A stretch of 64,000 bases of DNA from the NCBI GenBank assembly GCA_037965595.1, contig CP150183.1, positions 3,348,001 to 3,412,000 of the forward strand, given 5' to 3'. The notes under the pieces are model-generated. The model saw only the letters and a list, made by a program, of their open reading frames with translations, was not told where the DNA came from and ran no database searches. The stretch is from Alkalihalobacillus sp. FSL W8-0930. Its GTDB lineage: Bacteria; Bacillota; Bacilli; Bacillales; Bacillaceae_D. A program made the translations under genes and the position numbers. Positions 1-13,883 of this stretch are shown here, piece after piece (the stretch's first letter is position 1; every line of letters begins with the position of its first letter).

Positions 1-348
1 GTACGCCATCAGACGTATGGATTCTGTTACGCCACCTTTAGAAGTCAATTGAAATTCAGCTGTCCATTCTGTTGCGCTAGTATCATAATACGTTTGGTTC
101 CAGCCCTCAAGCTGATCACTAAGCTTATGTACGTGTTGTTGGAACATATTTTTTGATTCAATCGTTCCATGAACGTCCCTTGCAAGCACCTGCCATTCTT
201 TTAGAGCCAAATCACCGTAATCAACTAGTTCGAGGATCGTTTCAATTGGTTGAATGTCCCGTTCAGCTTGCGTATTGTCCGAGTTTGTATAAAACACCAC
301 TGCAGAAGACATAATAAGTAAGCTCAACAGACCCTTCAGCCATCCCAT
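1..348 (-). CDS. ywmB: YwmB-family protein, N-terminal part (cut by window edge)
   Basis: The reverse strand reads open for 116 codons from an ATG at 348 to the window edge, so the C-terminus is missing. The start has the purine-rich ribosome site AAAGGGGCGG upstream. The first 20 residues are hydrophobic (GLLSLLIMSSAVVF), consistent with a signal peptide or membrane anchor, followed by a soluble domain. In B. subtilis ywmB lies with ywzB between the atp operon and murAA, and ywzB is the next gene here, so the assignment rests on sequence style and synteny. The molecular function is not established. It may be cotranscribed with ywzB. Confidence 0.7.
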   Translation of the reverse strand, partial: MGWLKGLLSLLIMSSAVVFYTNSDNTQAERDIQPIETILELVDYGDLALKEWQVLARDVHGTIESKNMFQQHVHKLSDQLEGWNQTYYDTSATEWTAEFQLTSKGGVTESIRLMAY

Positions 349-369
349 GAAAACCGCCCCTTTTTCGTT

Positions 370-391
370 AAACTGTTATTACTAACAGTTT
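370..391. terminator. Inverted repeat between ywzB and ywmB
   Basis: AAACTGTTA and its complement TAACAGTTT form a near-perfect palindrome just after the ywzB stop. No U-run follows on the minus strand, so it may be a weak terminator, an attenuating hairpin or an operator. Confidence 0.35.
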
Positions 392-443
392 GACCGTTAC
401 AAGGCTAAGCATACATGGAAGTTAGAGTCACCTTTCGACAGCA

Positions 444-683
444 TTACCACAAATATTGGAGCAATCTGGATGCTTGAAGGTAATCAAGAAAAAAGCGGCT
501 TACTAGGTATGCAAGAGCTAGGGCTGTAAGTAGTCTGAGCATGATTGCTTGGGGTCCTTTTGGTTCCCTTACAAACAAATCAAACCGAAAGCTTTGCAAT
601 GCCCACCAGGATAGCCCCAGGAACATAAGATTCACAACAATCTGAATCAGTGCGTCCTGTCCAAAACCATCAGTCACCTTCAA
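444..683 (-). CDS. ywzB: YwzB-like DUF1146 small membrane protein
   Basis: This 79-residue protein has two predicted membrane helices (about residues 12-32 and 47-66) separated by a short basic, Pro-containing loop. It matches the DUF1146/YwzB pattern in length, topology and position beside ywmB. The first codon as drawn is TTG at 683, only about 3 nt after the GGAG of AAGGAG. An in-frame GTG at 677 is better spaced, at about 9 nt. Function is unknown. In B. subtilis the gene directly follows atpC; here about 3.5 kb of accessory DNA separates the two. Confidence 0.75.
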   Translation of the reverse strand: MKVTDGFGQDALIQIVVNLMFLGLSWWALQSFRFDLFVREPKGPQAIMLRLLTALALAYLVSRFFLDYLQASRLLQYLW

Positions 684-756
684 AAACTCCTTTTCTTACA
701 GAATGAATCGCTGTAAGATTATTTGCCGTACATGTTAAAGCAAGTGTTAATAATGG

Positions 757-784
757 ATTATATGATGAAACAATCCACACTCAA
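757..784 (-). promoter_or_regulatory. SigA-type promoter for ywzB
   Basis: On the minus strand TTGAGT, a 16-bp spacer and a perfect TATAAT lie about 75 bp upstream of ywzB. The rest of 684-948 holds no recognisable gene. Confidence 0.55.
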
Positions 785-948
785 CTATAACGGAATTCCT
801 TTAAAAAAGCTACATCAATTCTTTGTTGAATTCTAAAATAATGTTTAAAAGTTGACAAATTGAGACACGCTTTTTTATTTACACAAAAAACGTGACTTTC
901 TTCCCTCTCTTCTACTACCCTAAAGTCCTTATCTTTAATCTTAAAATT

Positions 949-984
949 CAAAAAAGACGTGTGAACTACTGTCACATCGCCTTT
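949..984 (-). terminator. Intrinsic terminator of the BCCT transporter gene
   Basis: Just downstream of the stop, the minus strand folds into a stem, GGCG(A)TGTGA pairing with TCACACGTC, followed by six Ts. Confidence 0.65.
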
Positions 985-992
985 TTTTGTCA

Positions 993-2531
993 TTATTTTT
1001 TTATGAAGCCTTGTTCTTTTGCAAGAATTCTGGCCACTCTCGGCGCGTGCCAAAGAAGTGGTAGCATCAAGATGGACACAGGGACGGCCGCAATGACAAC
1101 AAATGATTGTAGGGCTCCAATTCCCCCTCCTCCGATATTGATCAAGATAATAGCAATAACTGCCATAATGACAGCCCAAAACACTCGCACAGGTTTAGGA
1201 GGGTTCCCAACACCTGTCACACTCATTGCGAGTGAGTAGGACATTGAATCGACCGTTGTTACAACAAACAAAGTAGTGAGTAGTAGAAAGACAAATGGCA
1301 TAATCGTGCCGAATGGCATCTGATGAGCAATCGCAATGATTGCCGCCGGTAGACCATTTTCAAATAGTGGGCCACTAATACTACCTGCGTTGTTTAACTC
1401 ATAATGAATTCCGCTTCCTCCAAGCACTGTAAACCAAATATTTGTGATAATTGGTGTTAACACCGCGACCACTAGAAAGATCTCTCGAATGGTGCGTCCC
1501 CGTGAGACGCGAGCAACAAGAAGTGCAACAAGCGGTCCAAAACCGATAAACCAGCCAAAGAAAAACAAGGTCCACGATCCTAACCACGCATTATCGCCTC
1601 TAAAGGTACTCATCGTTATAAACTCATTGAGATAAAATCCCGTAGACGTGATAAATGAATCTACAAGGAATCCTCCGGGTCCAAACACTAGTAAAACAAC
1701 AGCAATGACAAGAGCTGCTCTTACATTTAAACTACTAAGAATTTGAATTCCTTTTTCAATACCAGTGATTGTAGAAAGCAGAACTACTGAACTTAACGCT
1801 AGAATAATGATCACTTGTGTCATAAATGTATTTGGCCAGCCAAACAGCACATTGACACCGTAACTCACCTGTAATCCCAAAAATCCAATTGGACCAATGG
1901 TTCCAGCGGCAGCTCCGATAATACAAACAACATCTGCAACAGTTCCCCAGGCACTATTCTTAATCTTTTCTCCGAAAATCGGATAAAGCAAGGTGCGAGG
2001 TTTCAGTGGCATGCCTCGATGATTGTGAGCGTACATAATCACGATACAACTAATGGCACCATACACCGACCATGCGGTAAATCCCCAGGATAGGAAACTT
2101 TGAGCGAGCGCAGGGGCAATAGCCGCCTCTGTTCCACCCTCAATTCCGTTAAATACGGGTGGCGTATCAATGAAATAATACATCGGTTCTGATGCAGCCC
2201 AGAACACCCCACCTGCTCCGAGTCCAGTCGTTACAATAATGGCTAAATATTTGTAAAAACTCATCTCCGGTTTTTTCAAATTACCCAGAACCACATTACC
2301 ACTCGAAGAAAAAGCAATGTAGGCTCCCACTAAAAATGTTGCAATCAGTAGAACTTGCCAATACGGACCGAAATAACGGATCGCTAAATCAAAGCCTGCG
2401 TCCACATATTTCGACGTCCAACTTACGTTAAATAAAGAGAATAAGACAAAAGCCAGCAGCAATCCCCCACTAATTAGGAACACTGGCCAATTCAACATCT
2501 CTTTAGTCTTACTCCAATCTCTGCGATTCAT
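993..2531 (-). CDS. BCCT-family (betaine/carnitine/choline-type) transporter
   Basis: A 512-residue membrane protein with about 12 hydrophobic helices. BCCT hallmarks are visible: GLGAGGVFWAASEP, the helix W-G-x-x-x-W-x-x-Y (SWGFTAWSVY), ARVSRGRTIREI and TVLGGSGIHYE. The family imports quaternary amines or other zwitterions with Na+ or H+ and usually supports osmoprotection. The substrate-box helix is unusual: where betaine carriers read YWAWWISW, this one reads FFGWFIGF, keeping aromatic character but losing three tryptophans, so the substrate may not be glycine betaine. The ATG at 2531 was chosen over an upstream ATG (2576) because GGAGG lies 6 nt before it. A terminator follows at 949-984. 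It belongs to the insert separating atpC from ywzB. Confidence 0.9.
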   Translation of the reverse strand: MNRRDWSKTKEMLNWPVFLISGGLLLAFVLFSLFNVSWTSKYVDAGFDLAIRYFGPYWQVLLIATFLVGAYIAFSSSGNVVLGNLKKPEMSFYKYLAIIVTTGLGAGGVFWAASEPMYYFIDTPPVFNGIEGGTEAAIAPALAQSFLSWGFTAWSVYGAISCIVIMYAHNHRGMPLKPRTLLYPIFGEKIKNSAWGTVADVVCIIGAAAGTIGPIGFLGLQVSYGVNVLFGWPNTFMTQVIIILALSSVVLLSTITGIEKGIQILSSLNVRAALVIAVVLLVFGPGGFLVDSFITSTGFYLNEFITMSTFRGDNAWLGSWTLFFFGWFIGFGPLVALLVARVSRGRTIREIFLVVAVLTPIITNIWFTVLGGSGIHYELNNAGSISGPLFENGLPAAIIAIAHQMPFGTIMPFVFLLLTTLFVVTTVDSMSYSLAMSVTGVGNPPKPVRVFWAVIMAVIAIILINIGGGGIGALQSFVVIAAVPVSILMLPLLWHAPRVARILAKEQGFIKK

Positions 2532-2686
2532 GAATGTCCTCCAGTTGATTTTCGTAATAAGCAACCATCGTATCATACTTACCCCGAATGAATATTTTGA
2601 ATCCTTTTTTATGTCGAATAGAGGAGAATTTTATTTTTGTGCCGCTAAGCAACCTTATGTAGTAAGGGAAAGGAAGTGATAGTAGT

Positions 2687-3673
2687 ATGACCTTAAAAGA
2701 AAGAGTTATTCCATGGAAACTTCAGCAATTACGAGCAATTGAACGGCGAATGGCCTCCGTACCAGCTAAGCTGAAAGAGGATTTGAATGTGTATGAATCT
2801 GGCTATCGAGGTGAGCAGAATCTCGATTATCACCTGAGCTTTTTGGATGGAGAGGCGTATCATGTGTTGCACGACTTGCGGTTACGAGGAGAGAATGGAT
2901 ACTATTTTCAAATCGACTGCCTGGTGGTGACGCCGCATGTTCTGGTGATTGTTGAAGTGAAGAATCTGGTCGGGCGGTTTCAGTTTCGGGATGAGTTGGG
3001 GCAGATGGTTCGGGTGTGGAAGGGCGAAGAGGTTGTTATGCCGAATCCGCTGAATCAGATTAGGCGGCAACAAAGTCAGCTTTCGGGGTGGTTGTTATCT
3101 CACAGCTTTCCTCTACTCCCCATTGAATCAGTACTTGTATTTGCTCATCCATCAACGATCATTCATGCAACTGAGGAAGGTAAACGTTCCTTAAGTAGAG
3201 TCATTCATGCAGAAGGGATTGTGCCGAGGTTGGAGAAGATTTCTAAAAAGTTCAGCCTTAACGGGAGAAAACAAACGATCTCTTCCACCTGTAGAAAATT
3301 GATCAAAAAGTTAATCCAATCACATACCCCACTTTATTCTCCCATCCTTGAATCGTATAACCTTAACCCGCAGAGTCTTATCAAAGGCGTCTTCTGTACT
3401 GAATGTAACAAGCCACACATGATTCGACAATCTAAAAGTGGACGTTGGACGTGTAAACACTGTAATACAACTTCTAAAACAGCCCATGTGCAAGCGCTCG
3501 AAGACTATTTTCTGCTGATCAAACCGACTATATCCAATCAAGAATTACGAGACTACCTGCAGATTGATTCGAGTGCTGTTGCCTATCAATTATTAAAAAG
3601 ACTTGATGTAAAACGAACACACAAAAATAAGCATTGTTATTACCATCTCACTCTTCCATTAAGATTAAAGTAA
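2687..3673 (+). CDS. NERD-domain nuclease-like protein with zinc ribbon (copy 1)
   Basis: This 328-residue protein has three parts. Residues about 35-150 form a nuclease-related (NERD) domain with a PD-(D/E)xK-like constellation: E43 in RGEQNLDYHL, D77 in QIDCLVV and E90-x-K92 in IVEVKN. Residues about 240-270 hold a four-cysteine zinc ribbon (CTEC ... CKHC). The C-terminal about 50 residues look helical, possibly a small DNA-binding domain. NERD domains are predicted nucleases; catalysis here is inferred only. The ATG is preceded by AAGGAAGTGAT. A full-length paralogue lies at 41081-42007. Both end beside a 20-bp-pitch repeat array, and both occupy breaks in otherwise conserved gene order. 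Confidence 0.85.
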   Translation: MTLKERVIPWKLQQLRAIERRMASVPAKLKEDLNVYESGYRGEQNLDYHLSFLDGEAYHVLHDLRLRGENGYYFQIDCLVVTPHVLVIVEVKNLVGRFQFRDELGQMVRVWKGEEVVMPNPLNQIRRQQSQLSGWLLSHSFPLLPIESVLVFAHPSTIIHATEEGKRSLSRVIHAEGIVPRLEKISKKFSLNGRKQTISSTCRKLIKKLIQSHTPLYSPILESYNLNPQSLIKGVFCTECNKPHMIRQSKSGRWTCKHCNTTSKTAHVQALEDYFLLIKPTISNQELRDYLQIDSSAVAYQLLKRLDVKRTHKNKHCYYHLTLPLRLK

Positions 3674-3749
3674 AAGCAGAGGCGTGGGTGTTGAGGCACA
3701 TTCTATTGAATGGTGTTTGCAGGCCAGGGAGTGATTTGGAGTAAGTTCC

Positions 3750-4150
3750 GGGAACTATCGCATCATTTTTCGTGGCGGTTCACGTGGATCTGAGCTTTAT
3801 CGCATTTATCCATGCTCTATCGCATGGATCTGCGAGGCTATCGCATCTTTCCTCGCTCCATCCCATGGATCTGCGGGCCTATCACATCTATCCATGCTCT
3901 ATCGCATGGATCTGCGAGCCTATCGCATTAATCTATGCTCTATCGCATAGAGCTGCGGGGCTATCGCATTTATCCCCGCTCCATCGCATGGATCCACGGG
4001 CCTATCACATCGATCCTCGCTCCATCGCATGGATTCGCGGGGCTATCACATCGATTCTCGCTCCATCGCATGGATCCGCGGGGCTATCACATCGATCCTC
4101 GCTCCATCGCATGGATCCGCAGGTCTATCGCATCTATCCACGCTCCACTC
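3750..4150. repeat. Array A: 41-bp tandem repeat made of two 20/21-bp half-units
   Basis: The core ATCGCAT/ATCACAT recurs at 3756, about 3778, 3799, 3819, 3840, 3860, 3881, 3901, 3922, 3942, 3963, 3983, 4004, 4024, 4045, 4065, 4086, 4106 and 4127, so spacing alternates 20 and 21 bp and the full period is exactly 41 bp over the eight best units. One half-unit resembles ATCGCATGGATCCGCGGGGC and the other ATCACATCGATCCTCGCTCC. The array lies between the convergent NERD gene and atpC. On the minus strand it starts right after the atp terminator with the G-rich head GTGTGGGGTGAGGGGG. Long open frames cross it because the unit has few stops; they do not look like genes. Confidence 0.95.
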
Positions 4151-4163
4151 CCCCTCACCCCAC

Positions 4164-4197
4164 ACAAAAAAACCGCCCTCCAAAAGGGCGGTTTCCT
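4164..4197 (-). terminator. Intrinsic terminator of the atp operon
   Basis: AACCGCCCT pairs with AGGGCGGTT around a short A-rich loop; the minus strand then has seven Ts directly followed by the array head GTGTGGGG. Confidence 0.9.
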
Positions 4198-4203
4198 TAT
4201 TCC

Positions 4204-4620
<417 letters not shown>

Positions 4621-4636
4621 TCAGCAGGTCGTGGCA

Positions 4637-6070
<1,434 letters not shown>

Positions 6071-6087
6071 TTAGATCGGCTTCCTAT

Positions 6088-6951
<864 letters not shown>

Positions 6952-6992
6952 TCATTTCACCACCTTTATTCAAAACTTGGGTCTGGATCGCC

Positions 6993-8513
<1,521 letters not shown>

Positions 8514-8530
8514 TCACCCCTCACTATTTG

Positions 8531-9079
8531 CTACCGATTTCCTGCTAACAGGTTTCGTTCTAGACGGTTTAATTGACCTTTGATGCTACCGTCATATATG
8601 CGATCGCCGATGCGAACTCTAAGTCCACCAATCAGCTCCGTGTCTACTTTATTTGTTGCAATGAGACGACTTTTCTCCGCTTTAGGAGCAAAGATGATCT
8701 CAACTTGCTTTAATTCTTCATTTGTTAAAGGCTTCGCAGAGTACACAGTTGCTTCTGCGATATTTAACAAATCATGATGTAACTGCTTGTAGGCTTTAGA
8801 TAACTCAGGGACAATCGAAAAGCGCTGACGCTCAAGTAAAAGGAGTAATGTATTTAAAACATCCTGCCCTACTTTACCTTCAAAGCTGCTTCTGATGACG
8901 TTCTGCTTCGCCACAAGTGTAACTTTAGGATGTTGAATCGTCTTTTCAAGCTCAGGAGTACTTTGTAAAACGGATTGGATAACCTCTAGCTCTTCGCCCG
9001 TTTGATCAAGTGTACCTTTTGACTGAGCCAATTGAAAAAGAGCAACCGCGTAACGATTTGCTACCGCTTGGTTGCTCAT
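8531..9079 (-). CDS. atpH: ATP synthase F1 subunit delta
   Basis: A 182-residue peripheral-stalk protein with the delta/OSCP pattern: N-terminal helical domain (NRYAVALFQLAQ) and C-terminal signature (VDTELIGGLRVRIGDRIYDGSIKGQLNRL). It joins the b dimer to the top of F1. Its ATG overlaps the atpF stop by four bases (ATGA), consistent with translational coupling. Confidence 0.96.
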   Translation of the reverse strand: MSNQAVANRYAVALFQLAQSKGTLDQTGEELEVIQSVLQSTPELEKTIQHPKVTLVAKQNVIRSSFEGKVGQDVLNTLLLLLERQRFSIVPELSKAYKQLHHDLLNIAEATVYSAKPLTNEELKQVEIIFAPKAEKSRLIATNKVDTELIGGLRVRIGDRIYDGSIKGQLNRLERNLLAGNR

Positions 9080-9567
9080 AGCTCTTCGCCCGCTTGTTTA
9101 AGATAGTCTTGAATCAACTGTTCTTGAGCCTTCTCATCCAATTCTTTCTCAATAACCTTTTGGGCAATTAAGACTGATAAAGACGCGACCTGTTCGCGAA
9201 GAGCCACAACAGCCTGGTCTTTCTCATTTTGGATTTCAGCAATCGCTGTATCTTTCATACGCTGAGCTTCTTCTTTCGAGGCTTTGACAATATCTAGCCC
9301 CTGCTGCTCGCCTAGTTTCTTTGCATTTTCAATGATTCCTTGCGCTTCTTTTTTCGCTTTGTTTAATTCTTCACGCTGCTGGTTAAGAAGTTCTTCCGCA
9401 TCTTTACGATTGCGTTCCGCTGAATCAATTTGGTCGTTCACTAATTTCTCACGTTGCTCCATGATGCCTAGTAGAGGTCTAAGAGCAAATTTGCTCAGTA
9501 ACGCAAGTAGAATAACAAAACCAATTAATTGAACAGCAATTGAACCCCATGGTATTTCAAATCCCAT
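9076..9567 (-). CDS. atpF: ATP synthase Fo subunit b
   Basis: A 163-residue protein with one N-terminal membrane helix (WGSIAVQLIGFVILLALLSKF) followed by a long, highly charged coiled coil rich in Glu, Lys and Gln. It dimerises to form the peripheral stator stalk. It lies between atpE and atpH and overlaps atpH by 4 bp. Confidence 0.96.
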   Translation of the reverse strand: MGFEIPWGSIAVQLIGFVILLALLSKFALRPLLGIMEQREKLVNDQIDSAERNRKDAEELLNQQREELNKAKKEAQGIIENAKKLGEQQGLDIVKASKEEAQRMKDTAIAEIQNEKDQAVVALREQVASLSVLIAQKVIEKELDEKAQEQLIQDYLKQAGEEL

Positions 9568-9655
9568 GATTGTGTACTCCTTTCGTCGCTATACATAAGG
9601 AATGGCGAAGGTTCAAGAAATGAACACAGTCGCCATTATTATACGATCGTACTAA

Positions 9656-9880
<225 letters not shown>

Positions 9881-9948
9881 TCATGTTCCTCCTAGTAAAA
9901 TAGTTTTTTATTATATAGTTTGTCCAAAGATCGGACGGTGTTAATAGA

Positions 9949-10701
<753 letters not shown>

Positions 10702-11097
10702 TCACCTCTCTTTAGAAAAAAATTTTCGTACGCTGTCAATGAATAGCATAGCGTATACGGATGAAAAGCCGACCAAAACAAATCTGACATCTAACCATTG
10801 TGGAAGTATAATTGCTAGATACACAACAGCCACTGGTACAAGGATACGCAAGATGACGTTCACTCCAACGAGCAATGACATCACACGATTCTTTTTCAAA
10901 GCAACATACCCTATGATTTTTGCATCAACAAAGTTCAATACAAGATTCACAAGTCCTGCAGCTAAACCAGCGAGAAGACTTAGAAACAAGATACGAAACG
11001 AGGTAGCAAAATATCCCGTCATGCAAATAGCGGCGCATACTCCAAGTATCGTCGCATATCTTTTCATATTTGTTTCAAGTTCACCTGTCATCATCAC
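10702..11097 (-). CDS. atpI: ATP synthase-associated protein AtpI
   Basis: A 131-residue protein with four predicted membrane helices, matching AtpI in length and position before atpB. AtpI helps c-ring assembly or stability in several bacteria. Its start cluster (ATGATGATG, 11097-11089) lies inside the end of atpZ, a 9-17 bp overlap, preceded by AGGAG. Its last codons form the ribosome site of atpB. Confidence 0.9.
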   Translation of the reverse strand: MMMTGELETNMKRYATILGVCAAICMTGYFATSFRILFLSLLAGLAAGLVNLVLNFVDAKIIGYVALKKNRVMSLLVGVNVILRILVPVAVVYLAIILPQWLDVRFVLVGFSSVYAMLFIDSVRKFFSKER

Positions 11098-11317
11098 CGT
11101 CTCCTAAAAATGGCTGAATCACCTTATACATCCCGTAACAGCCTGTTAAGAGTCCAATAAACAGAAAGATGATTAGAAACAATGGCATCGTTCCTAACTT
11201 ACGGTCAAGCCACAAGCCAAGAAATAAGCCACCAACCACTCCTCCAACCAAACATGAGGATATCATTGAAACTAATCCTGCTGTTCTCCAAAGGTTCGTC
11301 GATTTTTGCTTCGGCAT
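11081..11317 (-). CDS. atpZ: AtpZ (AtpZ/AtpI-family small membrane protein)
   Basis: A 78-residue protein with two membrane helices and the AtpZ hallmark GGxxGxxLGxWLDRKLGT (about residues 24-42). It is the first gene of the operon, as in B. pseudofirmus, where AtpZ and AtpI have been linked to Mg2+/Ca2+ handling and ATP synthase function. The ATG at 11317 follows GGAGG by 5 nt; an upstream in-frame ATG at 11344 lacks a ribosome site. The C-terminus is acidic (GDGDDDR). Confidence 0.88.
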   Translation of the reverse strand: MPKQKSTNLWRTAGLVSMISSCLVGGVVGGLFLGLWLDRKLGTMPLFLIIFLFIGLLTGCYGMYKVIQPFLGDGDDDR

Positions 11318-11389
11318 CTTAGCCTCCAAACAATAAAAAAACATAGAAAACGAGCGTTAATATGTAACCCTTATCATTTGTCCCTAGTT

Positions 11390-11418
11390 ATCGTACAATA
11401 GCGAAACCCTTGTGTCAA
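11390..11418 (-). promoter_or_regulatory. SigA promoter of the atp operon
   Basis: A perfect TTGACA, a 17-bp spacer and TACGAT on the minus strand, about 73 bp upstream of atpZ and just inside the gap left by the upstream protease gene's terminator. Confidence 0.8.
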
Positions 11419-11533
11419 CGGTGTTTTGCCCTGAAACAAAAGAGGTTCCCAAGGTTCTTCACAATTGTTCACACTTTAGCCATATTGCCTGTAAGATTTT
11501 CCAAGAGACACTTCATAAGTGTACGTTGCTTTC

Positions 11534-11573
11534 AAAAAAAACTCAAGAGAAAACGCTTTCTCCTGAGTACTTT
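11534..11573 (-). terminator. Intrinsic terminator of the subtilase gene
   Basis: ACTCAGGAGAAAGC pairs with GTTTTCTCTTGAGT on the minus strand, followed by eight Ts; it lies directly after the stop. Confidence 0.85.
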
Positions 11574-11574
11574 T

Positions 11575-13818
11575 TTATTCCTTTTCTTCTTCTATCTGGA
11601 TCATAGACTCAATAATGTCCTGCTGACCTTCTTGTTTTGCGTAAACGAGTGCTTTGTATGTTCCTGGTGGCAGGCTTACTTCTGTGACCTCACCTTGAAC
11701 CATTCCCCTGTCGGAATGATCTCGTGTTTCTAAATAAGTTAGGAATTGAAACGTATCCGGGTCATAAAGAGCGATCCCTGATTCTTCTGCGCCTCCAGGC
11801 AGGTAGTACTCATATCTGTACGTATTCGGCTTGTCCCCATGAGCAAATTGGAAAGCCATCACTCGTGGATAATCTGGTTCTTCCATAAAGAGGATATAAG
11901 GAACAAGAATGTCTTCCTTCCCTCCAGTTACTCGAATCTGGTCATAGTGAATGCCTTCACCCAGAATAGAAGGCATTAAGTCTAATGACAGCGTGACCTC
12001 TTCTTTTTCCTTAGGACCTAATGTGACAGCTGGAGGTGCTTGCCACTCCATCCCATCAAGTAGCACAAATGGAGGATCAATGTGATACGTGTTTGTTTGA
12101 TCACTTTGATTTTCAATAGTTATGGTGACAGAACGCTTTTCGCGTATGTCTGTTTTTGCATATTTCCCAAATGTAATCGCTGCGGGGTAAACAAGCGTAT
12201 CAAGTGCCAACGCCTTGTCTACTTGAAGTCGGCCTGCTCCCTGTTCGTGTGGCGCGTACAGCTCGTTCTCTTTATTCATTAAAGGCTTTGCTGAATTCAT
12301 TAACGCTGCTTTAATTTGTTCAGGTGTCCAGTCCGGATGAGCCTGCACAAGTAAAGCCGCTGCCCCAGCCACATGTGGTGATGACATGCTTGTGCCATCA
12401 AGACCTGTATATCCCCCTGGCACTGTACTGTCAATACTCATTCCTGGAGCAACCAGATCCGGCTTCACTTCCCATGAAAACGTCACAGGACCTCGTGAAC
12501 TAAACGGCGCTAAAAAGTCTTGTTCCTTTCGATACACGGTTCGAATAATTGGTGTATGCGGGGAATCAAGTTCTTCTACCAACCACTCTCCATCTTCCTG
12601 ACTTAACGTTCCCGCAGGAAGTTGATAGGGATTCTCCGTTCCTCCAGCAAATGAGCCTGATGTATTGTTATAAATCAATACGCCAATTGCTCCTGCTTCT
12701 TTAGCGATTTTTATCTTATCTTCAAATGAAATCCGTCCCCGTTTAACAAGAACCACTTTTCCATTCGCATCAATTTCATTGTAGTCATCCTGCAAACCAA
12801 ACCCGGCATCAACATATTGAAAATCGCGTCTTAAGGTCCAACGCTCGGTTCCTTTTAACGCATGAAGCGGCAATTCCTTATCCTTACTCGGAATGGTTAT
12901 ATAAGGTGTCTGCATCGGCGGGGCCGAGGCACCAACAGAGATTGCCTTCTCAGCCGTTCCTGGAGAACCAACCGTCCACATCGCCGGTCCACTGTTTCCA
13001 CTCGATGTAACAGCAACCACACCTTCCTCTACTGCTTTATCTAAAGCTAAGCTCGTTGGCCAGTCTGGACCATTTACGGTGTTTCCAAGAGAAAGATTCA
13101 ACACGTCCACACCATCCGACACCGCTTTTTCAATCGCTTCAATCACTTGTTCCGTTGTTCCCTGTCCACCTGGACCAAGCGCACGGTACGCATAGATTTC
13201 CGCCTCTGGCGCTACTCCTTGCACCCGTCCGTTTGCTCCAATGATACCCGCCACATGAGTTCCATGCAGTGTAGGTGGACCTTGGGAGGCAATCGTCTCC
13301 ATCGGATCATCATCGGAATCAATGAGATCATATCCACCCTTAAAATTACGCATAAGATCAGGGTGAGTATAATCAATGCCCGTATCAATGACCGCTACCT
13401 TTACACCCTCACCCGTTAACCGGTGGCCATCCGCATCCAGCATTCCTCGTACAGATCCCGCTCCGATAAACGGAACACTTTCCTCAAGCGCCGCATGATA
13501 CGTCGCAATCTCATCCACCCGCTCTACGTGACGAAGCGACTTTACCCGATCTACCTCTGTAGAAGGAAGACTCACCGAAAACCCATGATATAACGTGGAA
13601 AACGTTTTTCGAATCGAGCTTCCTGGAATCTGAGCCGAAACCTCTGCCTTTACCTGATCCAGTGTGCCATCCTCAGCTGCCACGATCACAATCGTTTCTT
13701 CCGCCGGCTCTGTGACAGATGTTTGCACAGGTAAATTCGGATACAATACCTCTGCCTCCGCCTGCATCGGCATCAAGACGCACAAAATCAGTAGTAGCCA
13801 TACACAACGCTTCTTCAA
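11575..13818 (-). CDS. Secreted subtilisin-family serine protease, Vpr-like
   Basis: A pre-pro-subtilase of about 747 residues. After the signal peptide (LLLILCVLMPMQAEA) come an I9-type propeptide, the catalytic domain with the Asp (VAVIDTGIDYTHPDL), His (HGTHVAGIIG), oxyanion Asn (SSGNSGP) and Ser (GTSMSSPHVAGA) blocks, a PA domain inserted between His and Ser (about 335-450), and a beta-rich C-terminal extension. This architecture matches B. subtilis Vpr, so a role in extracellular protein degradation is likely. The TTG at 13818 is favoured because GGAGGTGA lies at ideal distance; the ATG at 13833 would place that site inside the gene. Confidence 0.93.
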   Translation of the reverse strand: MKKRCVWLLLILCVLMPMQAEAEVLYPNLPVQTSVTEPAEETIVIVAAEDGTLDQVKAEVSAQIPGSSIRKTFSTLYHGFSVSLPSTEVDRVKSLRHVERVDEIATYHAALEESVPFIGAGSVRGMLDADGHRLTGEGVKVAVIDTGIDYTHPDLMRNFKGGYDLIDSDDDPMETIASQGPPTLHGTHVAGIIGANGRVQGVAPEAEIYAYRALGPGGQGTTEQVIEAIEKAVSDGVDVLNLSLGNTVNGPDWPTSLALDKAVEEGVVAVTSSGNSGPAMWTVGSPGTAEKAISVGASAPPMQTPYITIPSKDKELPLHALKGTERWTLRRDFQYVDAGFGLQDDYNEIDANGKVVLVKRGRISFEDKIKIAKEAGAIGVLIYNNTSGSFAGGTENPYQLPAGTLSQEDGEWLVEELDSPHTPIIRTVYRKEQDFLAPFSSRGPVTFSWEVKPDLVAPGMSIDSTVPGGYTGLDGTSMSSPHVAGAAALLVQAHPDWTPEQIKAALMNSAKPLMNKENELYAPHEQGAGRLQVDKALALDTLVYPAAITFGKYAKTDIREKRSVTITIENQSDQTNTYHIDPPFVLLDGMEWQAPPAVTLGPKEKEEVTLSLDLMPSILGEGIHYDQIRVTGGKEDILVPYILFMEEPDYPRVMAFQFAHGDKPNTYRYEYYLPGGAEESGIALYDPDTFQFLTYLETRDHSDRGMVQGEVTEVSLPPGTYKALVYAKQEGQQDIIESMIQIEEEKE

Positions 13819-13883
13819 ACACTCACCTCCCATGCCTTTTGTATCCTAACTAGTATGAGGGAAAGTGTAGTTCCTTATGCACA

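Noticed and set aside
781-1239. Small frames overlapping the BCCT gene on both strands
   Set aside because: They lie largely within or antisense to a clear transporter gene and lack ribosome sites.
3750-4150. CRISPR array
   Set aside because: Units are contiguous 20/21-bp half-repeats without unique spacers, and no cas genes are present.
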